Shown piece after piece: positions 1-5,166 of a DNA stretch of 5,186 bases. The stretch's first letter is position 1, and each line of letters starts with the position of its first letter. Both the position numbers and the translations under genes were made by a program. The notes under the pieces are model-generated. The model saw nothing but the letters and a program-made list of their open reading frames with translations, did no database searches and was not told the origin of the DNA. Source of the DNA: CAZHZT01 sp964537285. Lineage in GTDB: Bacteria; Bacteroidota; Bacteroidia; Chitinophagales; Saprospiraceae. The stretch spans positions 1-5,186 of the forward strand of contig CAZHZT010000210.1 of NCBI GenBank assembly GCA_964537285.1. The letters are read 5' to 3'.

Positions 1-88
1 GCCTAAAATGAATAAACTCGCCAAGGCTCAAACAGTATTCATTTTTTAACGGCTGTCAGCCTTTCAAAAAGCTAAATTGAATAAGGCC
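1..88. repeat. Right half of a large hairpin repeat, cut by the window edge
   Basis: Bases 1-47 recur without a mismatch at 5031-5077. Within them AAAATGAATA (5-14) pairs with TATTCATTTT (36-45) around a 21-nt loop. After this comes the palindrome GGCTGTCAGCC (51-61). Bases 51-72 are the reverse complement of 5012-5033 with one mismatch, and TTGAATA at 77-83 mirrors TATTCAA at 4998-5004. Read together, this copy is the loop plus right arm of one long hairpin whose left arm is seen only in the copy near 4992-5044. The left arm of this copy should therefore lie just outside the window. No coding capacity is seen. It is a dispersed non-coding repeat of unknown role. Confidence 0.85.
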
Positions 89-338
89 GGTCCTAAGATA
101 TTGATTAGCAGAATCTACTATTAATTATTGTGACAACATGAAGTTCCTTGAAATTCGGGATGACTCATGTTTAAGGTCACCATGTAAAACAAAGATAGGT
201 ATAATTGGTTGCTATTGCGTAAGAAGAGCAGGAAAATTCATGGATTGAAGGCGATCTTTGAAGGATTTCTAAAACAATTTTTTGAGGAAGTGTATTTATT
301 AATCAATGTTTACACAACCAATATAATTAAAAGAAAAA
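89..338. other. Intergenic stretch without a convincing gene
   Basis: No credible coding frame is seen. Bases 146-165 (CCTTGAAATTCGGGATGACT and the following C) resemble one half of the hairpin at 4874-4913, so this may be a decayed copy of it. The last 30 bases are A-rich and lead into the start codon at 339, as is usual for Bacteroidota 5' leaders. No good match to the Bacteroidota promoter (TTG, then TAnnTTTG) was found, so the promoter of the small membrane protein gene is not placed. Confidence 0.5.
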
Positions 339-557
339 ATGAACAAGACATTGCAAATGGTCATCGGGTTTCTGCTTGTTGGAACAGGCTTTTTGTCTAT
401 TATCCTGAGTATGATAGGCGTCCAGCTCATATTTTTGGCCTGGATGGAACCCACGCTGGGCCCATTAACCTCTTTCCTGATACGCCTGGGAATGATACTG
501 GCAGGATTTATTTTCCTGGTAGTATCTCAAACAAACTTTAACGAGGAAGGGGAATAG
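339..557 (+). CDS. Small two-helix membrane protein, function unknown
   Basis: This encodes 72 residues. Two hydrophobic stretches (about residues 7-34 and 45-63) are joined by a short turn, MEPTLGP, and followed by a hydrophilic acidic tail ending NEEGE. The protein is predicted to sit in the inner membrane with no catalytic motif. The ATG follows an A-rich run (AAAAGAAAAA), a common Bacteroidota start context, and no better upstream start exists in frame. The Gly-rich, Leu/Ile-rich pattern resembles short uncharacterised membrane proteins common in this phylum; that is recollection, not a search result. The stop codon is 2 bp from the stop of the convergent membrane-barrel gene, so there is no room for a separate terminator between them. 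An overlapping frame (209-541) starts at TTG and has no membrane or domain pattern, so this frame is preferred. Confidence 0.72.
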   Translation: MNKTLQMVIGFLLVGTGFLSIILSMIGVQLIFLAWMEPTLGPLTSFLIRLGMILAGFIFLVVSQTNFNEEGE

Positions 558-559
558 CG

Positions 560-2041
560 TTAAAACTCGATCCCCACACCTGTTCTGATCCCGATCATTA
601 AATATTTTTGATCGAGGACATAATCATCTGTTGTAATGCTGTTGGGTATGTATCGAAGCTGAGGCATGAGCTTAAGAAAGACCTTTTCATTCAGGTAGTA
701 ATGTAGAGAAGCTCCGAATTGATAACTCAAACCAATTCGGTCTTTAAAGATGCGCTCCTGACTTTGTTTTATATCCAAAGTATTTTGATTATCATTGAAA
801 ACGGTTCCCTTGGTTCTTAAAGAAGCATTGACCAGAACGCCTGCTTCCAAATTCAGGCTAAGACGTTGGTTCAACCTCTTTTCATAACCAATGAGCAGGG
901 GAATATCGATAAAATGATAATAATTGAACACTTTCTGCTCTGCGATTGTAGTTCTGCGCATCGGCACTTCACCATAGCGCTCAGTTATGGAACTATCCAA
1001 GCCAAGCACTAAAGCTTCTACGCCATAGATTAAGGTATCCAAAACAGAAGTAGAATTATTGTCAAAGCACTCTGCGATGCGGGTATAGTTGATGCCCGTC
1101 TTGAAGTAGAAATCAGAGCGATGCTTAATTTTCAGTTGAAGTCCTGCGAATAAAGTCTCAAGAGATTTTTCGCTATTTTCTCTCTGGGATTTCACTGAAA
1201 ATGAATCGATAGTTCGTCCTTCAAGCTTGCGAAAAGCATATCCGATTCCACCATCAAGAGAAATGCTTAATTTAAAATCAGAAGAATTTGTTTGTTGTCC
1301 CTTTAATTTAGAGGCATACTCAAATCCCGCTGCCTTTCTAGGAATAAAGAAGAGCAAAGACGGGAATTCCCGGATTCGGGCATCGCTCAGGCCAATGGAT
1401 TGTTTTGGATCCAAGGCATTAACATTCATGGAGTCTTTGGTTTCTCTCCAATCCGAATTGCTATTCGAAGAAAGGGCGGAGTTTTGAGTATTGGATTGAC
1501 CGCCAGCAAGGGTATCTAAAAGGTTATTATTTTCATTAAAAAATGTTTCTTTGTTGTTTCCGTCTAAATCTTTGGCTTTTTGGTTAAAACCAACTGCTTG
1601 CTTCTTATTTTCAGAAGAAGTTAGCTCTTCAATATTATTTATATTGCCTTCCTTATTGCCGTTACTATTGTTGCCTAAACCTGTATTATCATTGTCCATT
1701 GAAAAGGAGTTCTCCGATAGGTTTTGATCCCCCCCCTGGCCGGTAATATGAAAGTGCAGCGCTTCAGATCGCAAGTTCAGATAATTAATATCCGTTTTTT
1801 TAAAAGATACTACATCAGCATTTTTTCCATTATTCCAGTAGAGAAGCCCCAGGAGGCTGCCCGTGCATCCCAGGCCAATCAGGCCAAAGAAAAGCCAGAA
1901 GGCAAAGCGTCTTTTGCGCTTCTTCTTATTGACCGCATCCAAATCACCGGAGATATTCCCCCAGACTGCGCGGAGGTTTACTTCCGACTGATGTGAAAGC
2001 AACTGTTTTTTTAGCTCGTCGCCGAGTTCTTGTCGTTGCAT
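560..2041 (-). CDS. Dual-membrane anti-sigma-like protein: cytoplasmic tail, inner-membrane helix, linker, outer-membrane beta-barrel
   Basis: This encodes 493 residues with an unusual order of parts. Residues 1-44 are charged and probably cytoplasmic, with a VWGNISGDLDAV segment like the short N-terminal tails of Bacteroidota anti-sigma factors, and end in a basic KKKRKRR stop-transfer-like cluster. Residues 45-69 form one hydrophobic helix. Residues about 73-230 are Asn/Ser/Asp/Gly-rich low complexity, probably disordered. Residues about 256-493 show roughly eight alternating amphipathic strands. They include YHFIDIPLLIGYE, typical of PorT-like barrels, and a final Phe, typical of outer-membrane proteins. 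The start is ATG, 31 bp inside the end of the sigma gene, so translational coupling is likely. The architecture fits the dual membrane-spanning anti-sigma factors reported in Bacteroides thetaiotaomicron (from memory). Sigma binding is inferred from architecture and operon. The alternative is a PorT-like barrel with an unrelated anchored N-terminus. Confidence 0.85.
   Translation of the reverse strand: MQRQELGDELKKQLLSHQSEVNLRAVWGNISGDLDAVNKKKRKRRFAFWLFFGLIGLGCTGSLLGLLYWNNGKNADVVSFKKTDINYLNLRSEALHFHITGQGGDQNLSENSFSMDNDNTGLGNNSNGNKEGNINNIEELTSSENKKQAVGFNQKAKDLDGNNKETFFNENNNLLDTLAGGQSNTQNSALSSNSNSDWRETKDSMNVNALDPKQSIGLSDARIREFPSLLFFIPRKAAGFEYASKLKGQQTNSSDFKLSISLDGGIGYAFRKLEGRTIDSFSVKSQRENSEKSLETLFAGLQLKIKHRSDFYFKTGINYTRIAECFDNNSTSVLDTLIYGVEALVLGLDSSITERYGEVPMRRTTIAEQKVFNYYHFIDIPLLIGYEKRLNQRLSLNLEAGVLVNASLRTKGTVFNDNQNTLDIKQSQERIFKDRIGLSYQFGASLHYYLNEKVFLKLMPQLRYIPNSITTDDYVLDQKYLMIGIRTGVGIEF
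1729..1736 (-). repeat. Run of eight G inside the linker-coding part of the barrel gene
   Basis: On the coding strand eight consecutive G cover the end of Gln102 and codons Gly103, Gly104 and the first base of Asp105. Gaining one G reads into TGA after about 13 codons (roughly 117 residues in total). Losing one G reads into TAG after about 16 codons (roughly 120 residues). Either slip would leave the cytoplasmic tail and membrane helix but remove the linker and barrel. Homopolymeric G/C runs of this kind drive phase variation in many bacteria; whether this one slips is unknown, and eight is near the lower end of active lengths. Confidence 0.9.
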
Positions 2042-2583
2042 GCTAGCTGCTCTTTTTGAGTTAATGCTGATAATTTTTTCCGTAGTATCTGTTTAGCTCT
2101 GGTTAGTTGAGACCGGGATGTTTTGTCGCTTATATCTAAAAGTTCTCCTACTTCTTTGTGGCTGTAGCCTTCCACTTCATAAAGGTTAAAGACTGCCCGA
2201 AAGCCATCGGGCAGGGTTTGAATCACTTTGATCAGGTCCTCCATATCCAGTTGATCCAGTACTTCGGGCCGGTAGATGTCTTTTTCAGGCAATTCGATCA
2301 GGAGTGCTTCCCGCTTAAAACAGCTTTTCTCAATCCATTGAATGGCCGATCGTACGGCAATTTTGCGCATCCAGGCTTCGAAAGAACCCGTAAATTGGTA
2401 GTTTTCGATATGCGTAAAGATCCGGATCCAGCTTTCCTGCAGAATATCCTGAGCCATAGCTTCATCGCGGGCATAGCGCCTGCAAACGGTCATCAGCATG
2501 GCTGAATACCGTTTCACCAGTTCAAACTGGCTTTTTTTATGGCCTCGCCGGCATTGTTTTATGAGCTTTTTCTCAGTGATCAA
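2011..2583 (-). CDS. ECF-type RNA polymerase sigma factor (sigma-70 family)
   Basis: This encodes 190 residues, normal for ECF sigma factors. Region 2 spans about residues 22-85, with DEAMAQDILQESWIRIF and then FTGSFEAWMRKIAVRSAIQW, which would bind core polymerase and the -10 element. A variable linker follows (86-115). Region 4 spans about 118-171: LPDGFRAVFNLYEVEGYSHK, then a helix-turn-helix EVGELLDISDKTSRSQLTRA for the -35 element. No extra C-terminal domain is present, only a short polar tail. The start codon is TTG. It is supported because ITEKKLIKQCRRGHKKSQ matches the usual N-terminus of the family, and no in-frame ATG lies upstream before a stop. The 3' end overlaps the downstream anti-sigma/barrel gene by 31 bp, which implies a coupled operon and a cognate regulator. 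It probably acts in envelope stress or surface sensing; the regulon cannot be read from here. Confidence 0.95.
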   Translation of the reverse strand: MITEKKLIKQCRRGHKKSQFELVKRYSAMLMTVCRRYARDEAMAQDILQESWIRIFTHIENYQFTGSFEAWMRKIAVRSAIQWIEKSCFKREALLIELPEKDIYRPEVLDQLDMEDLIKVIQTLPDGFRAVFNLYEVEGYSHKEVGELLDISDKTSRSQLTRAKQILRKKLSALTQKEQLACNDKNSATS

Positions 2584-2602
2584 GTGAGTAGGAAGTTTTC
2601 CT

Positions 2603-2707
2603 TCTTTGACAAATTGTGTGGAACTTCAAAATGATAAGCCTTGAATGCCCTTGTGGCTGAAAGGCTTATCATTTTGAAGTTTCATTTTCCACAATTTATG
2701 TCAAAGA
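2603..2707. repeat. 105-nt interrupted inverted repeat upstream of the sigma gene
   Basis: The inner arms are perfect: 2622-2642 (AACTTCAAAATGATAAGCCT plus T) pairs with 2661-2681 over 21 bp around an 18-nt loop. Outer arms continue: AAATTGTG (2611-2618) with CACAATTT (2690-2697), and TTTGACA (2605-2611) with TGTCAAA (2699-2705), separated by small bulges. It ends 20 bp before the sigma start codon. It could be a leader hairpin affecting translation, a protein-binding site or a small non-autonomous mobile element. The sequence does not decide between these. Confidence 0.9.
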
Positions 2708-2774
2708 ACCGAAATTTTGAAAAGGCTTTCTCCTAAATAATTCGATCGGCCCGGGAGGAATATTTTCTGTTGAG

Positions 2775-2826
2775 CGGACTTCTTTTTTTTAAAATTTTTA
2801 ATAAAAAATTAAAAAAAAGAAGCCCG
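2775..2826. terminator. Probable AT-rich terminator hairpin, possibly bidirectional
   Basis: CTTCTTTTTTTT (2779-2790) pairs exactly with AAAAAAAAGAAG (2811-2822). The stem is extended outward by CGG/CCG across one mismatch and inward by further A/T pairs. It lies about 80 bp beyond the stop of the lipoprotein gene and would end that minus-strand transcript before the sigma operon. The stem is almost all A/T apart from its base, so its strength is uncertain. Confidence 0.55.
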
Positions 2827-2906
2827 ATCAAAAAAGAAGATTTTCTGCCAAGCGCAACGAACCTACTCAGGAAAGCGCCTCTTCAAATAAGATGAATAAT
2901 GATTAA

Positions 2907-4700
2907 CTAATCTCTCAATAAACTAAACTTACAGGTAACCAAGCCTTCTACTGCGGGTGTAGTCCAGGTATTACTCCCTGTGAAAGATAACTCCCCGGTA
3001 ATATATTCTCCCGGATCGCCAAAATTGGTAATGGTCAATGAAATGGGTTCACCTTGCGAAGGGAAGATTTGCCATTCTTTTTCAGTATCGCTGACTATCT
3101 CCACCCAGAAAGCATCTTGATCGGTATAGGTTCCTTCCTCGTCTTTCAATATATAAATATAGGCCGTAGCATTGCCATCATTTAAATTGACTTGAGTAGC
3201 GTACCCCATTCCTCCTATAATAGAATCCAGAAATACCGATGCCTGAACAGTCGGATAAATAGCCGTTTCCCCTTCGAACATTACTTCAAGATAATTTAGT
3301 ACAACATTGTCGCAAATAGAGATCTGTCCCAGATCGAAAGTGCCTTCGACATCTGAGGTAATCGGATCGCTTTCCAGTAAAGCCGTCAAATCAATAGCTT
3401 TGATAGTAGCTTCGGTCGTATTTTGACAAGTCGTTACAAAAAAGTCAAAGCTTCCGCCGGTTATATATTCATATACCTCATTATTATCAAACGATACGAT
3501 TATCAACCCATCCTGCACAGGATTACCATCGCAATCAACAATTGAACCCGTGAATTGCGTATTATTTGCAGCAGGAATATTGACCGTAATAACTCCCAGG
3601 TCCGTATTTTGATCAAAAGGACCAAATGTACCTGAATACATGACAGAACTGCAAAAGTCATACTCTAGTATTTCTATTTCCAGTACCTCCCCTTTAGGTA
3701 CTTTACCACCTAAGCCACCATTCGCACCTGTATAACCCGTGCGTGCAACTCCCAGCCCCGGAACACTGATTTGTACCGGATGATTTACCAAAGGATTGCC
3801 ATCTGGATCCTGGACAGTAAACTCCAATTCAATGACTGGGAAAGGAGCATCACAGTTCCAGAAAGAGAAGTGAGCTACCTCACCGATATATTGATTTCCT
3901 TCCCGGATTGCCGTTCCCTCCAAGGCCCAAACGCCATAAGTCTCGCTATAAGACCACAAGTCGATTTCCTCCGGAGCATTGCCGCTTACACTAGTAGGAA
4001 TAGGCATTCTTAAAGTAGCCGTTTTACCTTCAGCGATATTTAGTTTTTCACCTGCCGGCGATTGCAACTCAACAGCCATCATACCAAAAGTAGCTAAGGC
4101 TACTTCTGTAGAAAACGCATTGACTCCCTGCAGATTACCTGGCATTTGACTGAATGTACGCAATGCAGTAGGATCGAGCCAGTAAGCAGCTACTTCCACC
4201 ATGCCCAAATAGGCCGTTCCATCTGCCATTTGGATGCTATTGGCTGGAAATTCCACCCGGGCATCGCCATTTACATTGACGGTACCGCCCGCAGTAGCCT
4301 GGAAGCTCGCATCAAAATTCGCCGGGATCATTTCGATTTTAATTCTGGCTTCCTCACCCTCCAATGGGAAGAAGCGGCGGCTGCCCTGGAAATACCCACT
4401 TTTCTGGATTTTCACCAGGGTTCCTTTTTTATTCATTTGCACATCCTTGAAAAAGAAATGGCCATAATCGTTTGTAGTAGTTACTTCATTGCCCATTTGC
4501 ACAATAGCTCCGGCAATAGGCAAGGTATTTTCGTCTATTACTTGTCCTTCTACAGAACCCGTAATATTCAGGACATCCGGCTCATATTCTTCCAATACAG
4601 GCGGTTGGACTTCTTCGATAACCTGGATATCATTTACATCATCCCGGCAAGCGGAAAGGATTAATCCTAACAATAGGCTCAGAAATACTAATTTTTTCAT
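2907..4700 (-). CDS. Large multi-domain lipoprotein with a carboxypeptidase-regulatory-like domain, probably surface exposed
   Basis: This encodes 597 residues from the ATG at 4700. A TTG two codons upstream would give only a Met-Lys extension and is less likely. MKKLVFLSLLLGLILSAC is a type II signal peptide with lipobox LSAC (Cys18). The mature start C-R-D-D resembles the basic-plus-acidic surface-export signal known for Bacteroidota lipoproteins. Residues about 48-127 form a carboxypeptidase-regulatory-like beta-sandwich (GQVIDENTLPIAGAIVQMG, then TTTNDYGHFFFKDV). Residues about 128-285 (VEFPANSIQMADGTAYLGMV to GEVAHFSFWNCD) resemble the extracellular region of FAM171/CILP-type proteins. 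Two more Ig-like segments start at about 290 (VQDPDGNPLVNHPVQISVPG) and 383 (FTGSIVDCDGNPVQDG). The last 120 residues look like a further beta-rich domain ending GLVTCKFSLLRD. No catalytic motif is seen, so a binding or adhesive role is inferred. It shares strand with the sigma operon but is separated by 323 bp and a likely terminator. Confidence 0.9.
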   Translation of the reverse strand: MKKLVFLSLLLGLILSACRDDVNDIQVIEEVQPPVLEEYEPDVLNITGSVEGQVIDENTLPIAGAIVQMGNEVTTTNDYGHFFFKDVQMNKKGTLVKIQKSGYFQGSRRFFPLEGEEARIKIEMIPANFDASFQATAGGTVNVNGDARVEFPANSIQMADGTAYLGMVEVAAYWLDPTALRTFSQMPGNLQGVNAFSTEVALATFGMMAVELQSPAGEKLNIAEGKTATLRMPIPTSVSGNAPEEIDLWSYSETYGVWALEGTAIREGNQYIGEVAHFSFWNCDAPFPVIELEFTVQDPDGNPLVNHPVQISVPGLGVARTGYTGANGGLGGKVPKGEVLEIEILEYDFCSSVMYSGTFGPFDQNTDLGVITVNIPAANNTQFTGSIVDCDGNPVQDGLIIVSFDNNEVYEYITGGSFDFFVTTCQNTTEATIKAIDLTALLESDPITSDVEGTFDLGQISICDNVVLNYLEVMFEGETAIYPTVQASVFLDSIIGGMGYATQVNLNDGNATAYIYILKDEEGTYTDQDAFWVEIVSDTEKEWQIFPSQGEPISLTITNFGDPGEYITGELSFTGSNTWTTPAVEGLVTCKFSLLRD

Positions 4701-4730
4701 TTTCAATTATTGATTTACTGATAAAGAAAA

Positions 4731-4748
4731 TCCTCCGCGCGCTGAGGA
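4731..4748 (-). promoter_or_regulatory. Small GC-rich hairpin in the lipoprotein leader region
   Basis: TCCTC (4731-4735) pairs with GAGGA (4744-4748) around CGCGCGCT, and on the minus strand it is followed by TTTT. It lies about 30 bp upstream of the lipoprotein ATG. It could be a leader attenuator or merely a GC-rich island; the stem is only five pairs. Confidence 0.35.
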
Positions 4749-4754
4749 AAAATA
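4747..4754 (-). promoter_or_regulatory. Weak candidate -7 box for the lipoprotein gene
   Basis: The minus strand reads TATTTTTC, one base off the Bacteroidota -7 consensus TAnnTTTG, about 47 bp upstream of the ATG. No TTG is found at the expected -33 spacing, so this is a weak candidate only. Confidence 0.22.
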
Positions 4755-4771
4755 GATCTGTATACGGATCT
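4754..4771. promoter_or_regulatory. 18-bp palindrome upstream of the lipoprotein gene, candidate operator
   Basis: AGATCTGTATACGGATCT is palindromic at 16 of 18 positions; only the symmetric T/G pair breaks it. Its centre is about 62 bp upstream of the lipoprotein ATG, a plausible distance for a dimeric regulator, and it abuts the weak -7-like box. The binding protein is unknown. Confidence 0.4.
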
Positions 4772-4873
4772 GTTTGCTTTTTACACTTACTAAAGGGAAT
4801 GAAAGTGGAAAGTGCTGCATGGGGAGGGGGAAAAAGATAGTTTTTTAGCATAAATTTTTGAAAATGGATTTTC

Positions 4874-4914
4874 AAAAAGGAGTCATCCTGAAAATTCAGG
4901 ATGACTCCTTTTTT
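4874..4914. terminator. Perfect hairpin with A- and T-tracts, bidirectional terminator-like
   Basis: AAAAAGGAGTCATCCTGAA (4874-4892) pairs without mismatch with 4895-4913, leaving a 2-nt centre (a 4-nt or larger loop in practice). The G/C-containing core is flanked by A and T runs, so it can act as an intrinsic terminator on either strand. No gene inside the window ends here; on the minus strand it would insulate the lipoprotein gene from transcription entering from the right. Part of the core (TTC-GGATGACTC) recurs at 153-165, so it may also belong to a dispersed repeat family. Confidence 0.72.
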
Positions 4915-4954
4915 GCAAAAAACATCTGCATAATTCTGTTAATCAACACTCTAC

Positions 4955-4980
4955 CTACTTTTTCCTTGATAAAAAAGTAG
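4955..4980. repeat. Short hairpin at the left border of the large repeat
   Basis: CTACTTTTT (4955-4963) pairs with AAAAAGTAG (4972-4980) around an 8-nt loop. The loop sequence CCTTGAT (4964-4970) can instead pair with ATCAAGG just downstream (about 4988-4993), giving two mutually exclusive folds. The wording CCTTGATAAAAAAGTAGC, then AAAAAATCAAGGCT, resembles a dispersed repeat that I recall as frequent in Bacteroidota genomes (not checked). Confidence 0.6.
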
Positions 4981-4987
4981 CAAAAAA

Positions 4988-5077
4988 TCAAGGCTGTATT
5001 CAATTTTTAACGCTTTTTGAAAGGCTGGCAGCCTAAAATGAATAAACTCGCCAAGGCTCAAACAGTATTCATTTTTT
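4988..5077. repeat. Second copy of the large hairpin repeat: left arm, loop and start of right arm
   Basis: The left arm 4992-5044 contains TATTCAATTTTTAACG, GCTTTTTGAAA and the palindrome GGCTGGCAGCC (5023-5033), then AAAATGAATA (5035-5044). A 21-nt loop follows, then TATTCATTTT (5066-5075). Bases 5031-5077 equal bases 1-47 exactly. The copy stops at 5077, where a different inverted repeat begins, whereas the other copy continues with AACGGCTGTCAGCC. Joining this left arm to the right arm at 36-88 gives a nearly complete hairpin of about 127 nt. Confidence 0.85.
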
Positions 5078-5166
5078 GGTAGTGGGTAAAACCGGTTGAT
5101 GAGGAGTGTTAACCTTAAGTTGTAAAGCTTATTAGATAAATCCATCAACGGATTCTACCCACTACC
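5078..5166. repeat. 89-nt inverted-repeat element joined to the large repeat
   Basis: Arms 5078-5101 (GGTAGTGGGTA...GGTTGATG) and 5143-5166 (CATCAACGG...TACCCACTACC) pair at 21 of 24 positions, the outer 11 perfectly, around a 41-nt centre. It begins at the first base after the 47-bp repeat ends. It looks like a small mobile or palindromic element, but no target-site duplication or transposase is visible, and an RNA hairpin or terminator role is not excluded. Confidence 0.75.

Larger units (their letters stand above)
2584..2906. other. Intergenic control region between the sigma operon and the lipoprotein gene
   Basis: This 323-bp gap contains no credible gene. It holds two inverted repeats described separately: a 105-nt structure just upstream of the sigma gene and an AT-rich hairpin nearer the lipoprotein stop. 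The sigma operon promoter should lie here, probably between about 2700 and 2775 on the minus strand, but no convincing TTG/TAnnTTTG pair was found. If the sigma factor controls its own operon, its promoter would be of unfamiliar sequence. Confidence 0.55.

Noticed and set aside
209..541. Open frame of 110 codons on the plus strand
   Set aside because: It starts at TTG, overlaps the membrane protein gene in another frame, and shows no domain, signal or hydrophobic pattern; the 72-residue frame is clearly better.
1227..1996. Plus-strand open frames at 1227-1487 and 1724-1996
   Set aside because: They lie antisense to the well-supported barrel protein and have no independent support.
2007..2013. 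A7 run at the sigma stop as a programmed frameshift site fusing sigma and anti-sigma
   Set aside because: The sigma frame meets its TAA at the start of the A run, so the ribosome would not read through the slippery bases in that frame, and the partner gene has its own ATG upstream.
2158..2505. Plus-strand open frame antisense to the sigma gene
   Set aside because: It is the mirror of conserved sigma regions 2 and 4.
3771..4713. Several plus-strand open frames antisense to the lipoprotein gene
   Set aside because: They are explained by the composition of the opposite strand; the lipoprotein frame has a signal peptide and recognisable domains.
4639..4875. 78-codon minus-strand frame overlapping the lipoprotein start
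   Set aside because: It runs through the leader, overlaps the signal peptide out of frame and resembles no known protein.
4951..5148. 65-codon minus-strand frame in the right flank
   Set aside because: It crosses three separate inverted repeats, including the large repeat core; repeat DNA explains it.
5078..5166. Integron attC-like site
   Set aside because: The arms contain GTTGATG/CATCAAC but not the required GTTRRRY/RYYYAAC core pattern, and there is no cassette array or integrase.
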